64,000 nucleotides of DNA from Paenirhizobium selenitireducens ATCC BAA-1503 (GTDB lineage: Bacteria > Pseudomonadota > Alphaproteobacteria > Rhizobiales > Rhizobiaceae): positions 1 through 64,000 of the forward strand of contig NZ_JAEG01000008.1 in assembly GCF_000518785.1 (NCBI RefSeq). Direction: 5' to 3'. Positions 26,808-36,389 of this stretch are shown here, piece by piece. The notes under the pieces were generated by a model, which worked only from the letters and a program-made list of their open reading frames with translations, was not told the origin of the DNA and searched no databases. Each line of letters begins with the position of its first letter. Position 1 is the first letter of the stretch. The translations under genes were made by a program, and so were the position numbers.

Positions 26808-27233
26808 ATGATCGCCATTTCCAACGACACGCAATATTCCACCTCGCCGATGCGCACCGGCCGGACGGCCGACGCGGGCGGCGACGGTTTTTCCCAGGCG
26901 CTGCTGTCCTATGGCGGCGGCTCGACCTTCTCGCTCGAGGATGAGAACAGCGTGTCCTACGACACGTCGATCGACGAGGAAGAGCGCACGGAGGCGAAGG
27001 ACCTGCTCGCGGAATTCTCCAAGTGGGCGCACATGGACGTCGCCGAGATGATCCGCGCCAAATATCTCGAGGACAAGGGGCTGACCGAGGAATCGCTGGC
27101 GGCGATGGATCCCGAGGCCCGCAAGGCCATCGAGGAGGAGATCGCCGAACGCATCAAGAACCAGCTGGGCGTCGACAAGGGGGCTACCTCCGGCGAGGTC
27201 ACGGAACTCGACCAGGCTGACGCCGAGATCTGA
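26808..27233 (+). CDS. Acidic protein of unknown function
   Basis: A 141-residue soluble protein I do not recognise. The first ~55 residues are Ser/Thr/Gly-rich; the C-terminal half is helical and acidic (EEERTEAKDLLAEFSKWAHM, then DVAEMIRAKYLEDKGLTEES and EEEIAERIKNQLGV). No membrane segment or metal motif. The start ATG 26808 has a good SD (TGAGGA, seven bases away). It is convergent with cobT, 29 bases apart. Its consistent position next to cobT in rhizobia, as I recall, argues that it is real. The frame is open further upstream, but that part covers the phytase-like gene's promoter. Confidence 0.7.
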   Translation: MIAISNDTQYSTSPMRTGRTADAGGDGFSQALLSYGGGSTFSLEDENSVSYDTSIDEEERTEAKDLLAEFSKWAHMDVAEMIRAKYLEDKGLTEESLAAMDPEARKAIEEEIAERIKNQLGVDKGATSGEVTELDQADAEI

Positions 27234-27262
27234 CGGCGCCGGGCCCAGCCGGGTCCAATCCG

Positions 27263-29152
27263 TCAGCGGCCGCGGCCGCGCTTTCCGGTGGTCTGCTGGT
27301 CTTCGAAAAGGGCCGCGAGCTGCTCGGTCATCGCGCCGGCCAGCTCGTCTGCATCGACGATCGTCACGGCCTTGCGATAATAACGCGTCACGTCGTGGCC
27401 GATGCCGATCGCCAGGAGTTCGACCGGCGAACGCGTCTCGATCTGTTCGATCACGGCGCGCAGGTGCCGTTCGAGGTAATTGCCCGGATTGACCGACAGC
27501 GTCGAATCGTCGACAGGCGCGCCGTCGGAAATCATCATCATGATCTTGCGCTGCTCGGAGCGGGCCATGAGGCGGCCATGCGCCCACATCAGCGCCTCGC
27601 CGTCGATGTTTTCCTTTAGCAGGCCTTCGCGCATCATCAGGCCGAGATTGCGGCGGGAGCGCCGCCAGGGCGCGTCGGCCGACTTGTAGATGATGTGGCG
27701 CAGGTCGTTGAGACGGCCGGGCGTCGGCGGCTTGCCGCCGGCCAGCCACTTCTCTCTGGACTGACCGCCCTTCCACGCCTTGGTGGTGAAACCGAGAATC
27801 TCGACCTTGACGCCGCAACGCTCCAGCGTGCGGGCGAGAATATCGGCGCAGGTGGCGGCAACCGTGATCGGCCGACCGCGCATGGAACCGGAATTGTCGA
27901 TCACCAGCGTTACCACCGTGTCGCGGAACTTGGTATCCTTCTCCTTCTTGAAGGAGAGCGGCTGCATCGGATCGATCACCAGACGCGTCAGGCGCGCCGG
28001 GTCGAGATAGCCTTCTTCCAGGTCGAATTCCCAGGAGCGGTTCTGCTGCGCCATCAGGCGGCGCTGCATGCGGTTGGCGAGGCGCCCGACCGCGCCCTGC
28101 AGATGGGCCAACTGCTTGTCGAGGAAGGCGCGCAGGCGCTCCAGCTCGGCTTCGTCGCAAAGCTCTTCCGCCGTGACGATCTCGTCGAATTCCTGGGTAA
28201 AGATCTTGTAGTCGACCTTTTCGTTGAAGTCGTCGAACGGGCTTGCCGGCCGGCGCATCTCACCGGGCGTCTCGCTGTCGTCCTCGCCCTCTTCCGTCAT
28301 GTCGTCGTCGGAGATCTCGGCGCCGTCCATCTCGCCGTCGTCCATCTGCTCCTGCGAGGCTTCGCTCTCCTCGGCGGGAGCCTGTTCGGAACCGGCCTCC
28401 TCCTCGGCGCTTTCCTGGTCTTCCTCGTTGGAGCGCGGCTGGTCCTCGTCGGTCGAGCTTTCGTCCTCGCTCTCCTCGGTGTCATCACCGACATCCTCGG
28501 CCATTTCCATGGCGGACAGCATGTGGCGGATCACCCGGGCGAAGGCCTGCTGGTCGTTGATCGCCGACGGCAGGTTGTCGAGATCGGCACCGGCCTTCTG
28601 CTCGATGAAGGGACGCCACAGGTCGAGCACCTTGCCGGCCGATTCGGGCGGCTTCTCGCCGGTCAGCTTCTCGCGCACCAGCATGGCGACGGCTTCCTGG
28701 ATCGGCGCGTCTTCCTGGCGGTTGATGCCGGAGAAATTCGCCTTGGCGTATTTCTCCGCATGCATGGCGTTCATGTTGTCGGCCATGCCGCTCATCCTGA
28801 GCGCGCCGATCGATTCGACCCGCGCCTGCTCGACGGCGTCGAACACCAAGCGCGCATCGGCGCCCTGCGGCGCCATGGTCGCATGGACCTTCTGGTCGTG
28901 GCAGGCGATGCGCAAGGCCATGGAATCGCCGAGCCCTCGCGTCACCGCGAGTTCATGGGCGGTCGGCTTCTTCGACAGTTCGGGCAGGCGCACGCGCTCG
29001 CCGGCAAGGCCGGGCCTCTCGTTGGCGAACACCACCTCGACGTCGGCGCTTCCCGCAACCGAGCGCACGCAGCCGGTTATCGCCCGCCGAAGCGGTTCAA
29101 CGTCGGGGCCCAAACCGGGCTTTGCTCTCGTATTGTCGCCGCGACCTGCCAT
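27263..29152 (-). CDS. cobT: Cobaltochelatase subunit CobT
   Basis: One of three subunits (CobN, CobS, CobT) of the ATP-dependent, aerobic cobaltochelatase that inserts Co2+ into hydrogenobyrinate a,c-diamide on the way to vitamin B12. Length 629. Layout: helical N-terminal domain; a strongly acidic linker (about residues 220-300, nearly all Glu, Asp, Ser); and a C-terminal von Willebrand A domain with the MIDAS motif [10 protein letters not shown] near residue 420 that contacts the AAA+ ring of CobS. It ends in an Arg/Gly tail. CobS is immediately upstream (13 bases), so cobST form an operon; cobN is not in this window. Confidence 0.95.
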   Translation of the reverse strand: MAGRGDNTRAKPGLGPDVEPLRRAITGCVRSVAGSADVEVVFANERPGLAGERVRLPELSKKPTAHELAVTRGLGDSMALRIACHDQKVHATMAPQGADARLVFDAVEQARVESIGALRMSGMADNMNAMHAEKYAKANFSGINRQEDAPIQEAVAMLVREKLTGEKPPESAGKVLDLWRPFIEQKAGADLDNLPSAINDQQAFARVIRHMLSAMEMAEDVGDDTEESEDESSTDEDQPRSNEEDQESAEEEAGSEQAPAEESEASQEQMDDGEMDGAEISDDDMTEEGEDDSETPGEMRRPASPFDDFNEKVDYKIFTQEFDEIVTAEELCDEAELERLRAFLDKQLAHLQGAVGRLANRMQRRLMAQQNRSWEFDLEEGYLDPARLTRLVIDPMQPLSFKKEKDTKFRDTVVTLVIDNSGSMRGRPITVAATCADILARTLERCGVKVEILGFTTKAWKGGQSREKWLAGGKPPTPGRLNDLRHIIYKSADAPWRRSRRNLGLMMREGLLKENIDGEALMWAHGRLMARSEQRKIMMMISDGAPVDDSTLSVNPGNYLERHLRAVIEQIETRSPVELLAIGIGHDVTRYYRKAVTIVDADELAGAMTEQLAALFEDQQTTGKRGRGR

Positions 29153-29165
29153 CTTGATCGCCCTC

Positions 29166-30158
29166 TCAGGCGCTCAGGACGATGTTGGCAGCGCTTTCCT
29201 TCAGCTCGACGCCGAAGGCCCGCTGATACTGTTCGGCCACCAGCGTGCGCTCGAGTTCGTCGCACTTGTTGAGGAAGGTGACGCGGAAGGCGAAGGCGAC
29301 ATCACCGAAGATCTCGGCATTTTCCGCCCAGGTGATGACGGTACGCGGGCTCATCACGGTCGACAGGTCGCCGTTGACGAAGGCGGAACGCGTCAGATCG
29401 GCCAGCCGGACCATGCGCGAAACGGTGTCACGGCCCTGCTCGGTCTGATTGAAGCTCTTCACCTTGGCGAGAACGATGTCGACTTCCTTCTCGTGCGGCA
29501 GGTAGTTCAGCGTCGTGACGATCGACCAGCGGTCCATCTGCGCCTGGTTGATCTGCTGCGTGCCGTGATAGAGGCCCGTGGTATCGCCAAGCCCGACCGT
29601 GTTGGCGGTCGCGAAGATGCGGAAGGCGGGGTGCGGACGGATGACGCGGCTCTGGTCGAGAAGCGTCAGGCGGCCGGAACTCTCCAGCACGCGCTGGATG
29701 ACGAACATCACGTCCGGTCGGCCGGCGTCGTATTCGTCGAAGACGAGCGCGACATTGTGCTGGTAGGCCCAGGGCAGGATGCCGTCCTTGAATTCGGTGA
29801 TCTGCTTGCCGTCCTTCAGGACGATCGCGTCCTTGCCGACGAGGTCGATACGGCTGACATGGCTGTCGAGGTTGACGCGCACGCACGGCCAGTTGAGGCG
29901 CGCGGCGACCTGCTCGATATGGGTCGACTTGCCGGTGCCGTGGAAGCCGGAGACCATGACGCGGCGGTTATGAGCGAAACCGGCGAGGATGGCGAGCGTC
30001 GTGTCCCGGTCGAAGAGATAGTCCGGATCGAGATCGGGCACGTAGGCGTCACCCTTGCTGTAGGCCGGGACGCGCAGATCGCTGTCGATGCCGAAAACCT
30101 CGCGCACCGACACGGTGGTGTCGGGGAGATTGGAAATATCAAGTTCAATTTTGCTCAT
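29166..30158 (-). CDS. cobS: Cobaltochelatase subunit CobS
   Basis: AAA+ ATPase ring subunit of the cobaltochelatase. Walker [10 protein letters not shown] is at residues 71-79, Walker B ALVFDE at 137-142, and the sensor 1 asparagine is in RIFATANT. A short CobS N-terminal domain ([23 protein letters not shown]) precedes it. Length 330. I chose ATG 30158 behind GGAGAG rather than the longer frame to 30212. Expressed together with cobT. Confidence 0.95.
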   Translation of the reverse strand: MSKIELDISNLPDTTVSVREVFGIDSDLRVPAYSKGDAYVPDLDPDYLFDRDTTLAILAGFAHNRRVMVSGFHGTGKSTHIEQVAARLNWPCVRVNLDSHVSRIDLVGKDAIVLKDGKQITEFKDGILPWAYQHNVALVFDEYDAGRPDVMFVIQRVLESSGRLTLLDQSRVIRPHPAFRIFATANTVGLGDTTGLYHGTQQINQAQMDRWSIVTTLNYLPHEKEVDIVLAKVKSFNQTEQGRDTVSRMVRLADLTRSAFVNGDLSTVMSPRTVITWAENAEIFGDVAFAFRVTFLNKCDELERTLVAEQYQRAFGVELKESAANIVLSA

Positions 30159-30222
30159 CGTCTCTCCATGCCGGGCGCCACCGACCGGCCTTCCAAATAA
30201 AGCGCGCTGCAAGCACCTTCGA

Positions 30223-30843
30223 TTAACAGAAACCCGCCTGCTTTAACAATTGATACGCCTGAATGACAGCGCGAAAACGCTCTTCCGAACCCCTGTCTCC
30301 GCCATTTGCATCCGGGTGGTGTTTTTTTACAAGCTCCTTGTAGCGGCTCTTGATTTCCTGGGCGCTACAATTCGCCGCAAGCCCGAGCGTGTCGAGTGCC
30401 TTGGCCTCCAGGCTCTTCAGCTTGCGGGCCTGCGGCTGGGTTCGGCCGCCGCCGCCCTGCTTGACGAAGCCGAAGGGATCCTTGATGCGGGCCTGCGAAG
30501 CGGCCGATCCGGAACGCGCGGTCGAATGCAGCGGGCTCGACTTCGCCGCCTTGTTGACGCCGACCGTCCAGGTGGGGCGATGGCCGGTGACCGCCTCCTT
30601 CTGGTAGCGGGCGATCTCGGTGTCGGACAGGCCGGAGAAATAATTGTAGCCCTTGTTGTATTCCTTCACGTGCTCGAAGCAGAACAGGAAGAACTGCCCC
30701 TCGGCGTTGCGGCCGACGGGTGCGCGATGCACGCCAGGCTTCTCGCAGCCGTCCCACTGACAGGTCGGCGCGGCTTTCTCCGGTTCCGGCTCGCGCTTGC
30801 GGCGCGTGCGGATCCGGTCGAAGTATTTTGAGTCGAGTTTCAT
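30223..30843 (-). CDS. DnaJ-type J-protein with N-terminal Cys/His cluster
   Basis: A 206-residue co-chaperone-like protein. The J-domain is at the C-terminus (about residues 148-206), with HPD at 176-178 in [11 protein letters not shown]; this motif stimulates Hsp70 ATPase. The N-terminal part has C28, C33, H39, C55 and H58, which looks like a small zinc-binding site ([12 protein letters not shown] ... FFLFCFEH). The middle is Gly/Lys-rich. This C-terminal J layout is common beside cobS in rhizobia. Client and partner are unknown. It diverges from bolA across about 100 bases; the SD for its ATG is poor (GGAGG lies 17 bases upstream). Confidence 0.88.
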   Translation of the reverse strand: MKLDSKYFDRIRTRRKREPEPEKAAPTCQWDGCEKPGVHRAPVGRNAEGQFFLFCFEHVKEYNKGYNYFSGLSDTEIARYQKEAVTGHRPTWTVGVNKAAKSSPLHSTARSGSAASQARIKDPFGFVKQGGGGRTQPQARKLKSLEAKALDTLGLAANCSAQEIKSRYKELVKKHHPDANGGDRGSEERFRAVIQAYQLLKQAGFC

Positions 30844-30947
30844 CTATTGATTATGGTGCCTCCGGCAACCGACAACAAGAATTGACAAATGGGATTGTTC
30901 TGGGCTTTGTGAGGCTTTGCCCGGCCGGCTGAGCGCCAAGGAATGCC

Positions 30948-31229
30948 ATGTCTGTACGCACCAGAATTGAGGCGAAACTGCGTGAGGCCTTTGCGCCAGA
31001 ACGCCTTTTCGTCATTGATGAAAGCAGCCATCATGCCGGTCACCAACCGGGTTTCGACGGTGCGGAAGGAAGCCACATGCGCGTGCGCATCGTGGCCGCG
31101 GCGTTCACCGGCATGACGCGCCTGGCGCGCCACAGGGCGATCACGGAATTGCTGCAGCCGGAGATCGACGAAGGCCTGCATGCGCTGGCGATCGAACCCG
31201 CAGCACCGGGCGAAGAGACCCGCTGGTAG
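30948..31229 (+). CDS. bolA: BolA family protein
   Basis: Small regulator/iron-sulfur trafficking protein of 93 residues. The fold is evident from RIEAKLREAFAPERLFVIDES, then HHAGHQPGFDGAEGSHMRVRIV with the conserved His and the class II-like loop, and the helix RLARHRAITELLQPEIDEGLHALAI. BolA proteins pair with monothiol glutaredoxins and handle [2Fe-2S] clusters. SD is weak (CAAGGAATGCC). Divergent from the J-protein gene, an order conserved across Rhizobiales as far as I recall. Confidence 0.93.
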   Translation: MSVRTRIEAKLREAFAPERLFVIDESSHHAGHQPGFDGAEGSHMRVRIVAAAFTGMTRLARHRAITELLQPEIDEGLHALAIEPAAPGEETRW

Positions 31230-31323
31230 GCTTTTCGTGCCGTAGGGAAGCGTTGTTGCCTATCACATGGTCCGCAAGCGCCCCGCTGTCAAGCCGAGGC
31301 CGCGCCGCCTGGCGCGTTCCCGG

Positions 31324-32211
31324 CTAGTTCGGTTTGGCGGCGGCTTCCTCGGCCGGACGGATACGCAGCTTGGTGATGCGGTTCTTTTCGCGCTTCATCA
31401 CGATGAAGCGCTTGCCGTAGAAAGTGAAGGCCTGGCGCTCCTCGGGGATCGACTTCGACTCGTGGATGACGAGGCCGGCGATCGTCGTCGCCTCCTCGTC
31501 CGGCAGGCTCCAGTCGAGCGCCCGGTTGAGGTCGCGGATTGGCACGGCGCCATCGACGACGATCGAGCCGTCGGCCTCCTGGCGCACACCCTGGATTTCG
31601 AGATCGTGCTCGTCGGAAATGTCACCGACGATCTCCTCGATAATATCCTCGAGGGTCACCAGACCCTGCACTTCGCCATATTCATCGACCACGACGGCGA
31701 AATGCATCTTGCGCCGCAGGAAGGCGGCGAGCTGGTCCTTGAGATTGGTCGTATCCGGCACGAACCACGGCTTCTGGGCGATCTTGACCAGGTCGAGATT
31801 GCCCGGCTGGACATCGGGCTCGGCCAGCGCCCGCAGCAGGTCCTTGGCATGGACCACGCCGATGATGTTGTCGGTGGACCCGCGCCAGAGCGGCATGCGG
31901 GTATAGGGGCTTTCGAGCACGGCGCGCACCGCCACCTCCGGCGGCTCGTCGGCATTGACGGCCCGCATGGCGGTGCGATGGATCATGATGTCCGAGACTT
32001 CCAGCTCGCCGAGATCGAGCACCCCGCCGAGACGGTCGCGGTCGGCCTTGTCGAGATGCGTGTCGCGATGCACAAGCTGGAGGGCCTCCTCGAGATCGTC
32101 ATAGCCTGACAGACCGAGCGTCCGTTGCGACAGCCGGACGCCGGAGAAGCGGAGAAGGCCCCGGATCACCGCATTGACGATACGCGACAGCAAACCCCTT
32201 TCGGACGTCAT
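31324..32211 (-). CDS. CorC-type CBS domain protein
   Basis: A 295-residue HlyC/CorC family protein: two CBS domains (about residues 75-205, e.g. SDIMIHRTAMRAVNADEP and FAVVVDEYGEVQGLVTLEDIIEEIVG) and the C-terminal CorC_HlyC domain (ADGSIVVDGAVPIRDLNRAL, TIAGLVIH, FTFYGKRFIVMKREKNRI). The N-terminal CNNM (DUF21) membrane domain of the long form is absent, as in E. coli CorC/YbeX. Its short N-terminus keeps a hydrophobic stretch, IVNAVIRGLLRFSGVRL, that looks like a leftover of such a domain. Start and aroB stop overlap as ATGA. Role in Mg/Co efflux or ribosome-related stress in E. coli is not settled. Confidence 0.9.
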   Translation of the reverse strand: MTSERGLLSRIVNAVIRGLLRFSGVRLSQRTLGLSGYDDLEEALQLVHRDTHLDKADRDRLGGVLDLGELEVSDIMIHRTAMRAVNADEPPEVAVRAVLESPYTRMPLWRGSTDNIIGVVHAKDLLRALAEPDVQPGNLDLVKIAQKPWFVPDTTNLKDQLAAFLRRKMHFAVVVDEYGEVQGLVTLEDIIEEIVGDISDEHDLEIQGVRQEADGSIVVDGAVPIRDLNRALDWSLPDEEATTIAGLVIHESKSIPEERQAFTFYGKRFIVMKREKNRITKLRIRPAEEAAAKPN

Positions 32212-33335
32212 TGGGCCCGCATGTCCTCCAGGAAGGTGAAGACTTCCGAGGCGGGCACGTCGTCGGCGACGAAGGACTGGCCGATGCCGCGGGTGAGAAT
32301 GAAGGTGAGCTTGCCGCCCTTGACCTTCTTGTCCTGGCCGATCGCCTCCATCAGGAAATCAGTCGAGGGCAGTTCTCCCGGAATCTCGTCCATCGACGTC
32401 GGCAGGCCGACCGCTTTCAGGTGCGCTTCGACGCGGGCGACGTCTTCGACGCCGAGCAGATTGAGGCGGTTGGAGAAGCGGTGCGCCAGCACCATGCCGA
32501 TCGAGACGCCCTCGCCATGCACGAGACGCTTGCTGTCATACTCGGTCGCCGCCTCCAGCGCGTGGCCGAAGGTGTGGCCGAGATTGAGCAGCGCCCGGCG
32601 GCCGTTCTCGCGCTCGTCGGCCGCCACGACATCCGCCTTGGCCTGGCAGCTCGCAGCAATCGCCTCGATGCGCGCGGGCCCGCCGGAGAACACCTCCTGC
32701 CAATTGCGTTCCAGCCACTCGAAGAAGTCCGACTTGTCGATCAGGCCGTATTTCGCCACTTCCGCATAGCCCGCCCGGAATTCCCGCGAGCTCAGCGAAT
32801 TCAGCACATCGGTGTCGGCCAGCACCAGATCCGGCTGGTTGAAGATGCCGACGAGGTTCTTGCCGTGGCGGGTGTTGATGCCGGTCTTGCCGCCGACGGA
32901 ACTGTCGACCTGCGACAGCAGCGAGGTCGGGACCTGGACGAAGCGCACGCCGCGACGCACGATGCCGGCGGCAAAGCCGGTCAGGTCGCCGATGACGCCG
33001 CCGCCGAGCGCGATCACCGCGTCGTTGCGCTCGATACGCGCTTCGAGCAAGAGATCGCAGACCTTGGTCAGGTAGTCGAAGCTCTTGGTCTTTTCGCCCG
33101 GCGGAAGCGTCAGCGACACCGCCTCGATGCCATCGGTCTGCAGGCTGTCCATCAATTGATCGAGATAGATCGCGCCGACATTCTCGTCGGTGATGATCGC
33201 CGCCTTGCGGCCCTTGATGCGGGTGGAAATCTCCCCACCGGCGCGACCGATCAGGCCGGGGCCGATCAGGATGTCGTAGGCGCGCTCGCCGAGCGGGACG
33301 TGCACCAGCCGCTCTTCGCTCTCTGTCTTAGTCAT
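32208..33335 (-). CDS. aroB: 3-dehydroquinate synthase
   Basis: Second step of the shikimate pathway, DAHP to 3-dehydroquinate, with NAD+ and Zn2+. Hallmarks: LPPGEKTKSF, the dinucleotide region ALGGGVIGDLTGFAAGIVRRGVRF split over two strands, QVPTSLLSQVDSSVGGKTGIN and the metal-site histidines in LNLGHTFGHALE and RLVHGEGVSIGM. Length 375. It overlaps aroK by 8 bases upstream and the CorC gene by 4 bases downstream, so aroK-aroB-corC is a tightly coupled operon. Confidence 0.96.
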   Translation of the reverse strand: MTKTESEERLVHVPLGERAYDILIGPGLIGRAGGEISTRIKGRKAAIITDENVGAIYLDQLMDSLQTDGIEAVSLTLPPGEKTKSFDYLTKVCDLLLEARIERNDAVIALGGGVIGDLTGFAAGIVRRGVRFVQVPTSLLSQVDSSVGGKTGINTRHGKNLVGIFNQPDLVLADTDVLNSLSSREFRAGYAEVAKYGLIDKSDFFEWLERNWQEVFSGGPARIEAIAASCQAKADVVAADERENGRRALLNLGHTFGHALEAATEYDSKRLVHGEGVSIGMVLAHRFSNRLNLLGVEDVARVEAHLKAVGLPTSMDEIPGELPSTDFLMEAIGQDKKVKGGKLTFILTRGIGQSFVADDVPASEVFTFLEDMRAQ

Positions 33336-33924
33336 CGTTCTTGCTGCCTTTACCGGTATAGTCGAGAATGGCTTCCATCACTTCCCTGACGATCGTCTCC
33401 TTGCGCTCGTCGCGCGACTGGATCGTCATGTCGGCCAGAGCATAGATCGGATAGCGCTGGTTCATCAGGTTTTCCAGCGTCTGCTTGGGGTTTTCGGTCT
33501 TCAGCAGGGGCCGGTGGTCGCGCTTGTTGACGCGCTCCCACAGCACGTCGAGATCGGCCTTCAGCCAGAGCGAGATCCCGCCCCGCTCGATCTGCTTGCG
33601 GGTCTTCTCGTTGATGAAGGCGCCGCCGCCGGTCGAGATGACCCGCGGGCCGGTGCGCAGCAGCCGCTTGATGACCCGGGTCTCCAGCGCCCGGAATTCC
33701 TCCTCGCCATAGGCGGCGAAGAGTTCGCTGATCGTCATGCGCGAGACGCGCTCGATCTCGTTGTCGGTGTCGATGAAGGGCAGTCCGAGCTGGCTCGCGG
33801 CCATGCGGCCGATTGCCGACTTGCCGGCACCCATCAAACCGACGAAGACGAGATTGCGCCGTCCCAGCGCCGCCCGCGCGCGTTCGCCCAAGGTGGGGGA
33901 AACGGGAAATGTGGTTTCGTTCAT
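33328..33924 (-). CDS. aroK: Shikimate kinase
   Basis: Phosphorylates shikimate at the 3-hydroxyl with ATP. P-loop GLMGAGKSAIGR at residues 29-40, shikimate-binding D in FIDTDNEIE, VISTGGGAF, and the lid/adenine region RDHRPLL. Length 198 with ATG 33924 (MNETTFPVSP), preceded by AGG at about five bases. First gene of the aroK-aroB-corC operon and divergent from the small membrane protein and xerD. Confidence 0.95.
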   Translation of the reverse strand: MNETTFPVSPTLGERARAALGRRNLVFVGLMGAGKSAIGRMAASQLGLPFIDTDNEIERVSRMTISELFAAYGEEEFRALETRVIKRLLRTGPRVISTGGGAFINEKTRKQIERGGISLWLKADLDVLWERVNKRDHRPLLKTENPKQTLENLMNQRYPIYALADMTIQSRDERKETIVREVMEAILDYTGKGSKNDD

Positions 33925-34074
33925 CGGCCTGTTCGCATCCGTTTCCCAACGGTATTGACAAATGAACGCCAAGCGTCAAGCCATACGCTGGAATGAATGC
34001 GATGGCACCATGCCTTGCAAAGCCTTCGGCGCCGGCCCACATGCGGCGCCGCTTGCAGCCCTTTGGACCAGACA

Positions 34075-34239
34075 ATGCCGACGCTCTTTCGCTTTCTCTT
34101 CTTTTGCGCCACGATCGTCGGGATGGTCTATCTGGCAATGTGGTCACTCGTTGTCTTCGTCGAGCCGAGCGAGCGCGACGTGACGGTGCGCATCCCCTCC
34201 GAGCAGGTCAATCCGCCGGAAGAGCAAGCCGGCCAGTAG
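34075..34239 (+). CDS. Small single-helix membrane protein
   Basis: A 54-residue protein: one membrane helix ([21 protein letters not shown]) and a hydrophilic tail ([21 protein letters not shown]). TTTGGA sits eight bases before the ATG. It ends 17 bases before xerD, so they are probably co-transcribed; aroK lies on the other side in the opposite direction. I do not recognise a named family. The frame is open upstream to 33997 but the part before residue 1 as given is not conserved-looking. Confidence 0.68.
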   Translation: MPTLFRFLFFCATIVGMVYLAMWSLVVFVEPSERDVTVRIPSEQVNPPEEQAGQ

Positions 34240-34256
34240 GCAGAGGGAGGAAAGCC

Positions 34257-35201
34257 GTGGCCGACCTGAGCCAGGCCCGCGTCGAGGCCTTCCTGGAGAT
34301 GATGAGCGCCGAACGCGGCGCCGCCGCCAATACTCTCTCCTCCTACGAACGCGACCTTAACGATCTCCATTCCTTTCTCAACGCACGCCAGGTGAGCCTC
34401 GGCTCTGCCGGGAGCAGCGACCTGTCCGCCTATCTCGGCGATCTCGCCAAACGCGGCTTCCAGCCGACCTCGCAGGCGCGGCGGCTTTCCACCATGCGGC
34501 AGTTCTACAAGTTCCTCTATGCCGAGGGACTACGCGGCGACGACCCGACCGCAATCCTCGACTCGCCGAAGAAGGCGCGCCCGCTGCCGAAGTTCCTCAG
34601 CATCGACGAGGTCGGCAAGCTGCTGACGCTCGCCGAACAGGAGGCAGACCTGCCAGGCCCGGGGCAATTTTCCCGCATCCGCCTGCTGGCGCTGATCGAG
34701 CTTCTCTACGCTACCGGCATGCGGGTGAGCGAACTTGTCGCGCTGCCCGTCAAGGTGCTGACCCAGGAAGGCCGCTTTCTCGTCGTCCGCGGCAAGGGCA
34801 ACAAGGAACGCCTGGTGCCGCTGTCCAAGGCAGCAATTGCGGCCCTTTCCCGCTACGGCGCCGAGATGGCCGCCGAGCGCGGCGATCGCGAACCAAGCCC
34901 CTTCCTGTTTCCTGCCGCCAGCAAGGAGGGCCACCTGCCGCGCCAGGTCTTCGCCCGCGACCTCAAGGATCTGGCGATCCGGGCGGGTCTGCCGGCCGCG
35001 AGCGTCTCGCCACACGTGCTGCGTCATGCCTTCGCCAGCCACCTGCTGGCCAACGGCGCCGACCTGCGCGTGGTACAGGAACTGCTCGGCCACAGCGACA
35101 TTTCAACGACACAAATCTATACGCATGTGCTTGATGAACGCCTGCGGGAGCTGGTGCAGACGCATCACCCTCTTGCAAAAAAGGCCAAAAACCTTGATTA
35201 G
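34257..35201 (+). CDS. xerD: Tyrosine recombinase XerD
   Basis: Site-specific recombinase that, with XerC, resolves chromosome dimers at dif. The SAM-like core-binding domain is residues 1-90; the catalytic domain has R156 (GMRVSEL), K180 ([12 protein letters not shown]), H253 and R256 (HVLRHAFA), H279 (LLGHSDI) and the nucleophile Y288 (TQIYTH). Length 314. The start GTG 34257 is backed by a strong SD (GGGAGGA). A chromosomal housekeeping gene next to accA and not a sign of a mobile element. Confidence 0.94.
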   Translation: MADLSQARVEAFLEMMSAERGAAANTLSSYERDLNDLHSFLNARQVSLGSAGSSDLSAYLGDLAKRGFQPTSQARRLSTMRQFYKFLYAEGLRGDDPTAILDSPKKARPLPKFLSIDEVGKLLTLAEQEADLPGPGQFSRIRLLALIELLYATGMRVSELVALPVKVLTQEGRFLVVRGKGNKERLVPLSKAAIAALSRYGAEMAAERGDREPSPFLFPAASKEGHLPRQVFARDLKDLAIRAGLPAASVSPHVLRHAFASHLLANGADLRVVQELLGHSDISTTQIYTHVLDERLRELVQTHHPLAKKAKNLD

Positions 35202-35264
35202 AGCCGTCAACACCGGTGCCAAGCGCCCGAACGGCATAGGGCAAAACGATCGGAACCCGATTTC

Positions 35265-36218
35265 ATGCATAATTATCTCGACTTCGAAAAGCCAATCTCC
35301 GACCTCGAAGCTAAGATCCACGAGCTGAAGAAACTCGCGGAAGAGGACGAGAGCATCGACACGTCCGAGGAAATCGGTCGATTGGAAGCCCGTGCCCGCG
35401 AGGCGATGGAAGAGATCTACTCGAAGCTCAATGCCTGGCAGAAGACGCAGGTCGCCCGCCATCCGCAGCGCCCGCACTTCGTCGACTACGCTGCAGAACT
35501 GTTCACCGACTTCACGCCGCTCGCCGGCGATCGCAAATTCGCCGAGGATGCCGCGATCCAGGCCGGCCTCGCCCGCTTCCGCGGCCAGCCCGTCGCCGTG
35601 ATCGGCCAGGAAAAGGGCAACGACACCAAGTCGCGCCTGAAGCACAATTTCGGCAGCCCCCGCCCCGAGGGCTACCGCAAGGCGATCCGCGTCATGGAAA
35701 TGGCCGACCGCTTCGGCCTGCCGGTCATCACGCTGATCGACACGGCCGGCGCTTATCCGGGCATCGGCGCGGAAGAACGCGGCCAGGCCGAAGCGATCGC
35801 CCGCTCGACCGAAATGTGCCTCAACCTGCGCGTCCCGATCGTCTCCGTCGTGCTCGGTGAAGGCGGCTCCGGCGGCGCCATCGCGATCGCAACCGGCAAC
35901 CGCGTCTACATGCTGGAACACGCGATCTATTCCGTCATCTCGCCGGAAGGTGCGGCATCCATCCTCTGGCGCGATTCCACCCGCGCCAAGGAGGCCGCGA
36001 CCAACATGAAGATCACGGCGGAGGACCTCAAGGGTCTCGGCGTCATCGATGGCATCATTTCCGAGCCCGTCGGCGGTGCGCATCGCGATCCGCAGGCGGT
36101 GATCCAGGCGGCCGGCGACGTGATCGCCACGGCGCTCGGCGAGCTTTCGCCCCGTCCGGGCGACCAGCTGCGCTCGGAGCGGCGGCAGAAGTTCCTCAAC
36201 ATCGGCCGCAATCTCTGA
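35265..36218 (+). CDS. accA: Acetyl-CoA carboxylase carboxyltransferase subunit alpha
   Basis: Alpha subunit of the carboxyltransferase that transfers CO2 from carboxybiotin to acetyl-CoA, giving malonyl-CoA. Typical start [21 protein letters not shown], then [36 protein letters not shown] and the oxyanion-hole region [15 protein letters not shown]. Length 317 is normal. No zinc-binding domain, as expected (that is in AccD). A 16-bp palindrome follows two bases after the stop. Confidence 0.96.
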   Translation: MHNYLDFEKPISDLEAKIHELKKLAEEDESIDTSEEIGRLEARAREAMEEIYSKLNAWQKTQVARHPQRPHFVDYAAELFTDFTPLAGDRKFAEDAAIQAGLARFRGQPVAVIGQEKGNDTKSRLKHNFGSPRPEGYRKAIRVMEMADRFGLPVITLIDTAGAYPGIGAEERGQAEAIARSTEMCLNLRVPIVSVVLGEGGSGGAIAIATGNRVYMLEHAIYSVISPEGAASILWRDSTRAKEAATNMKITAEDLKGLGVIDGIISEPVGGAHRDPQAVIQAAGDVIATALGELSPRPGDQLRSERRQKFLNIGRNL

Positions 36219-36220
36219 GG

Positions 36221-36236
36221 CGGGCGCCGGCGCCCG
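36221..36236. terminator. Palindrome after accA
   Basis: CGGGCGCCGGCGCCCG is a perfect 16-bp palindrome right after the accA stop. As RNA it gives a 6-bp all-GC stem with a 4-base loop. No T-run, so termination is only likely. Confidence 0.5.
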
Positions 36237-36299
36237 TCACAATGCTGCTGTTTTCACAGGCTATGGCGCGAATCCGTTCGGCTTGAAAAGCGTCCTTGG

Positions 36300-36329
36300 T
36301 TTATGATTTGTGAAGACTGTGATCATAAA
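36300..36329. promoter_or_regulatory. Inverted repeat upstream of the L,D-transpeptidase gene
   Basis: TTTATGAT and ATCATAAA form a perfect 8-bp inverted repeat with a 14-base spacer, in an AT-rich patch 60 bases before the gene. The half-site spacing suits a dimeric transcription factor bound to one face of the helix; no regulator can be named. Confidence 0.4.
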
Positions 36330-36341
36330 TTAGAAAGGTCC

Positions 36342-36357
36342 GCTTTCTGACGAAAGC
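36342..36357 (+). promoter_or_regulatory. Leader hairpin of the L,D-transpeptidase gene
   Basis: GCTTTC-TGAC-GAAAGC (6-bp stem, 4-base loop) followed by AGTTTTG, 33 bases before the start codon. It could be a weak attenuator or an mRNA-stabilising hairpin. Confidence 0.3.
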
Positions 36358-36389
36358 AGTTTTGCCCTGTTCGAGATGAGCCTTTCGCA

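Noticed and set aside
30883..30911. TTGACA with a possible -10 box as bolA promoter
   Set aside because: The -35 box is good, but no -10 hexamer at the right distance resembles CTATAT or TATAAT.
34257..35201. Tyrosine recombinase as the sign of a mobile element
   Set aside because: The gene is XerD by length, motifs and position beside accA; no attachment sites or cargo are seen.
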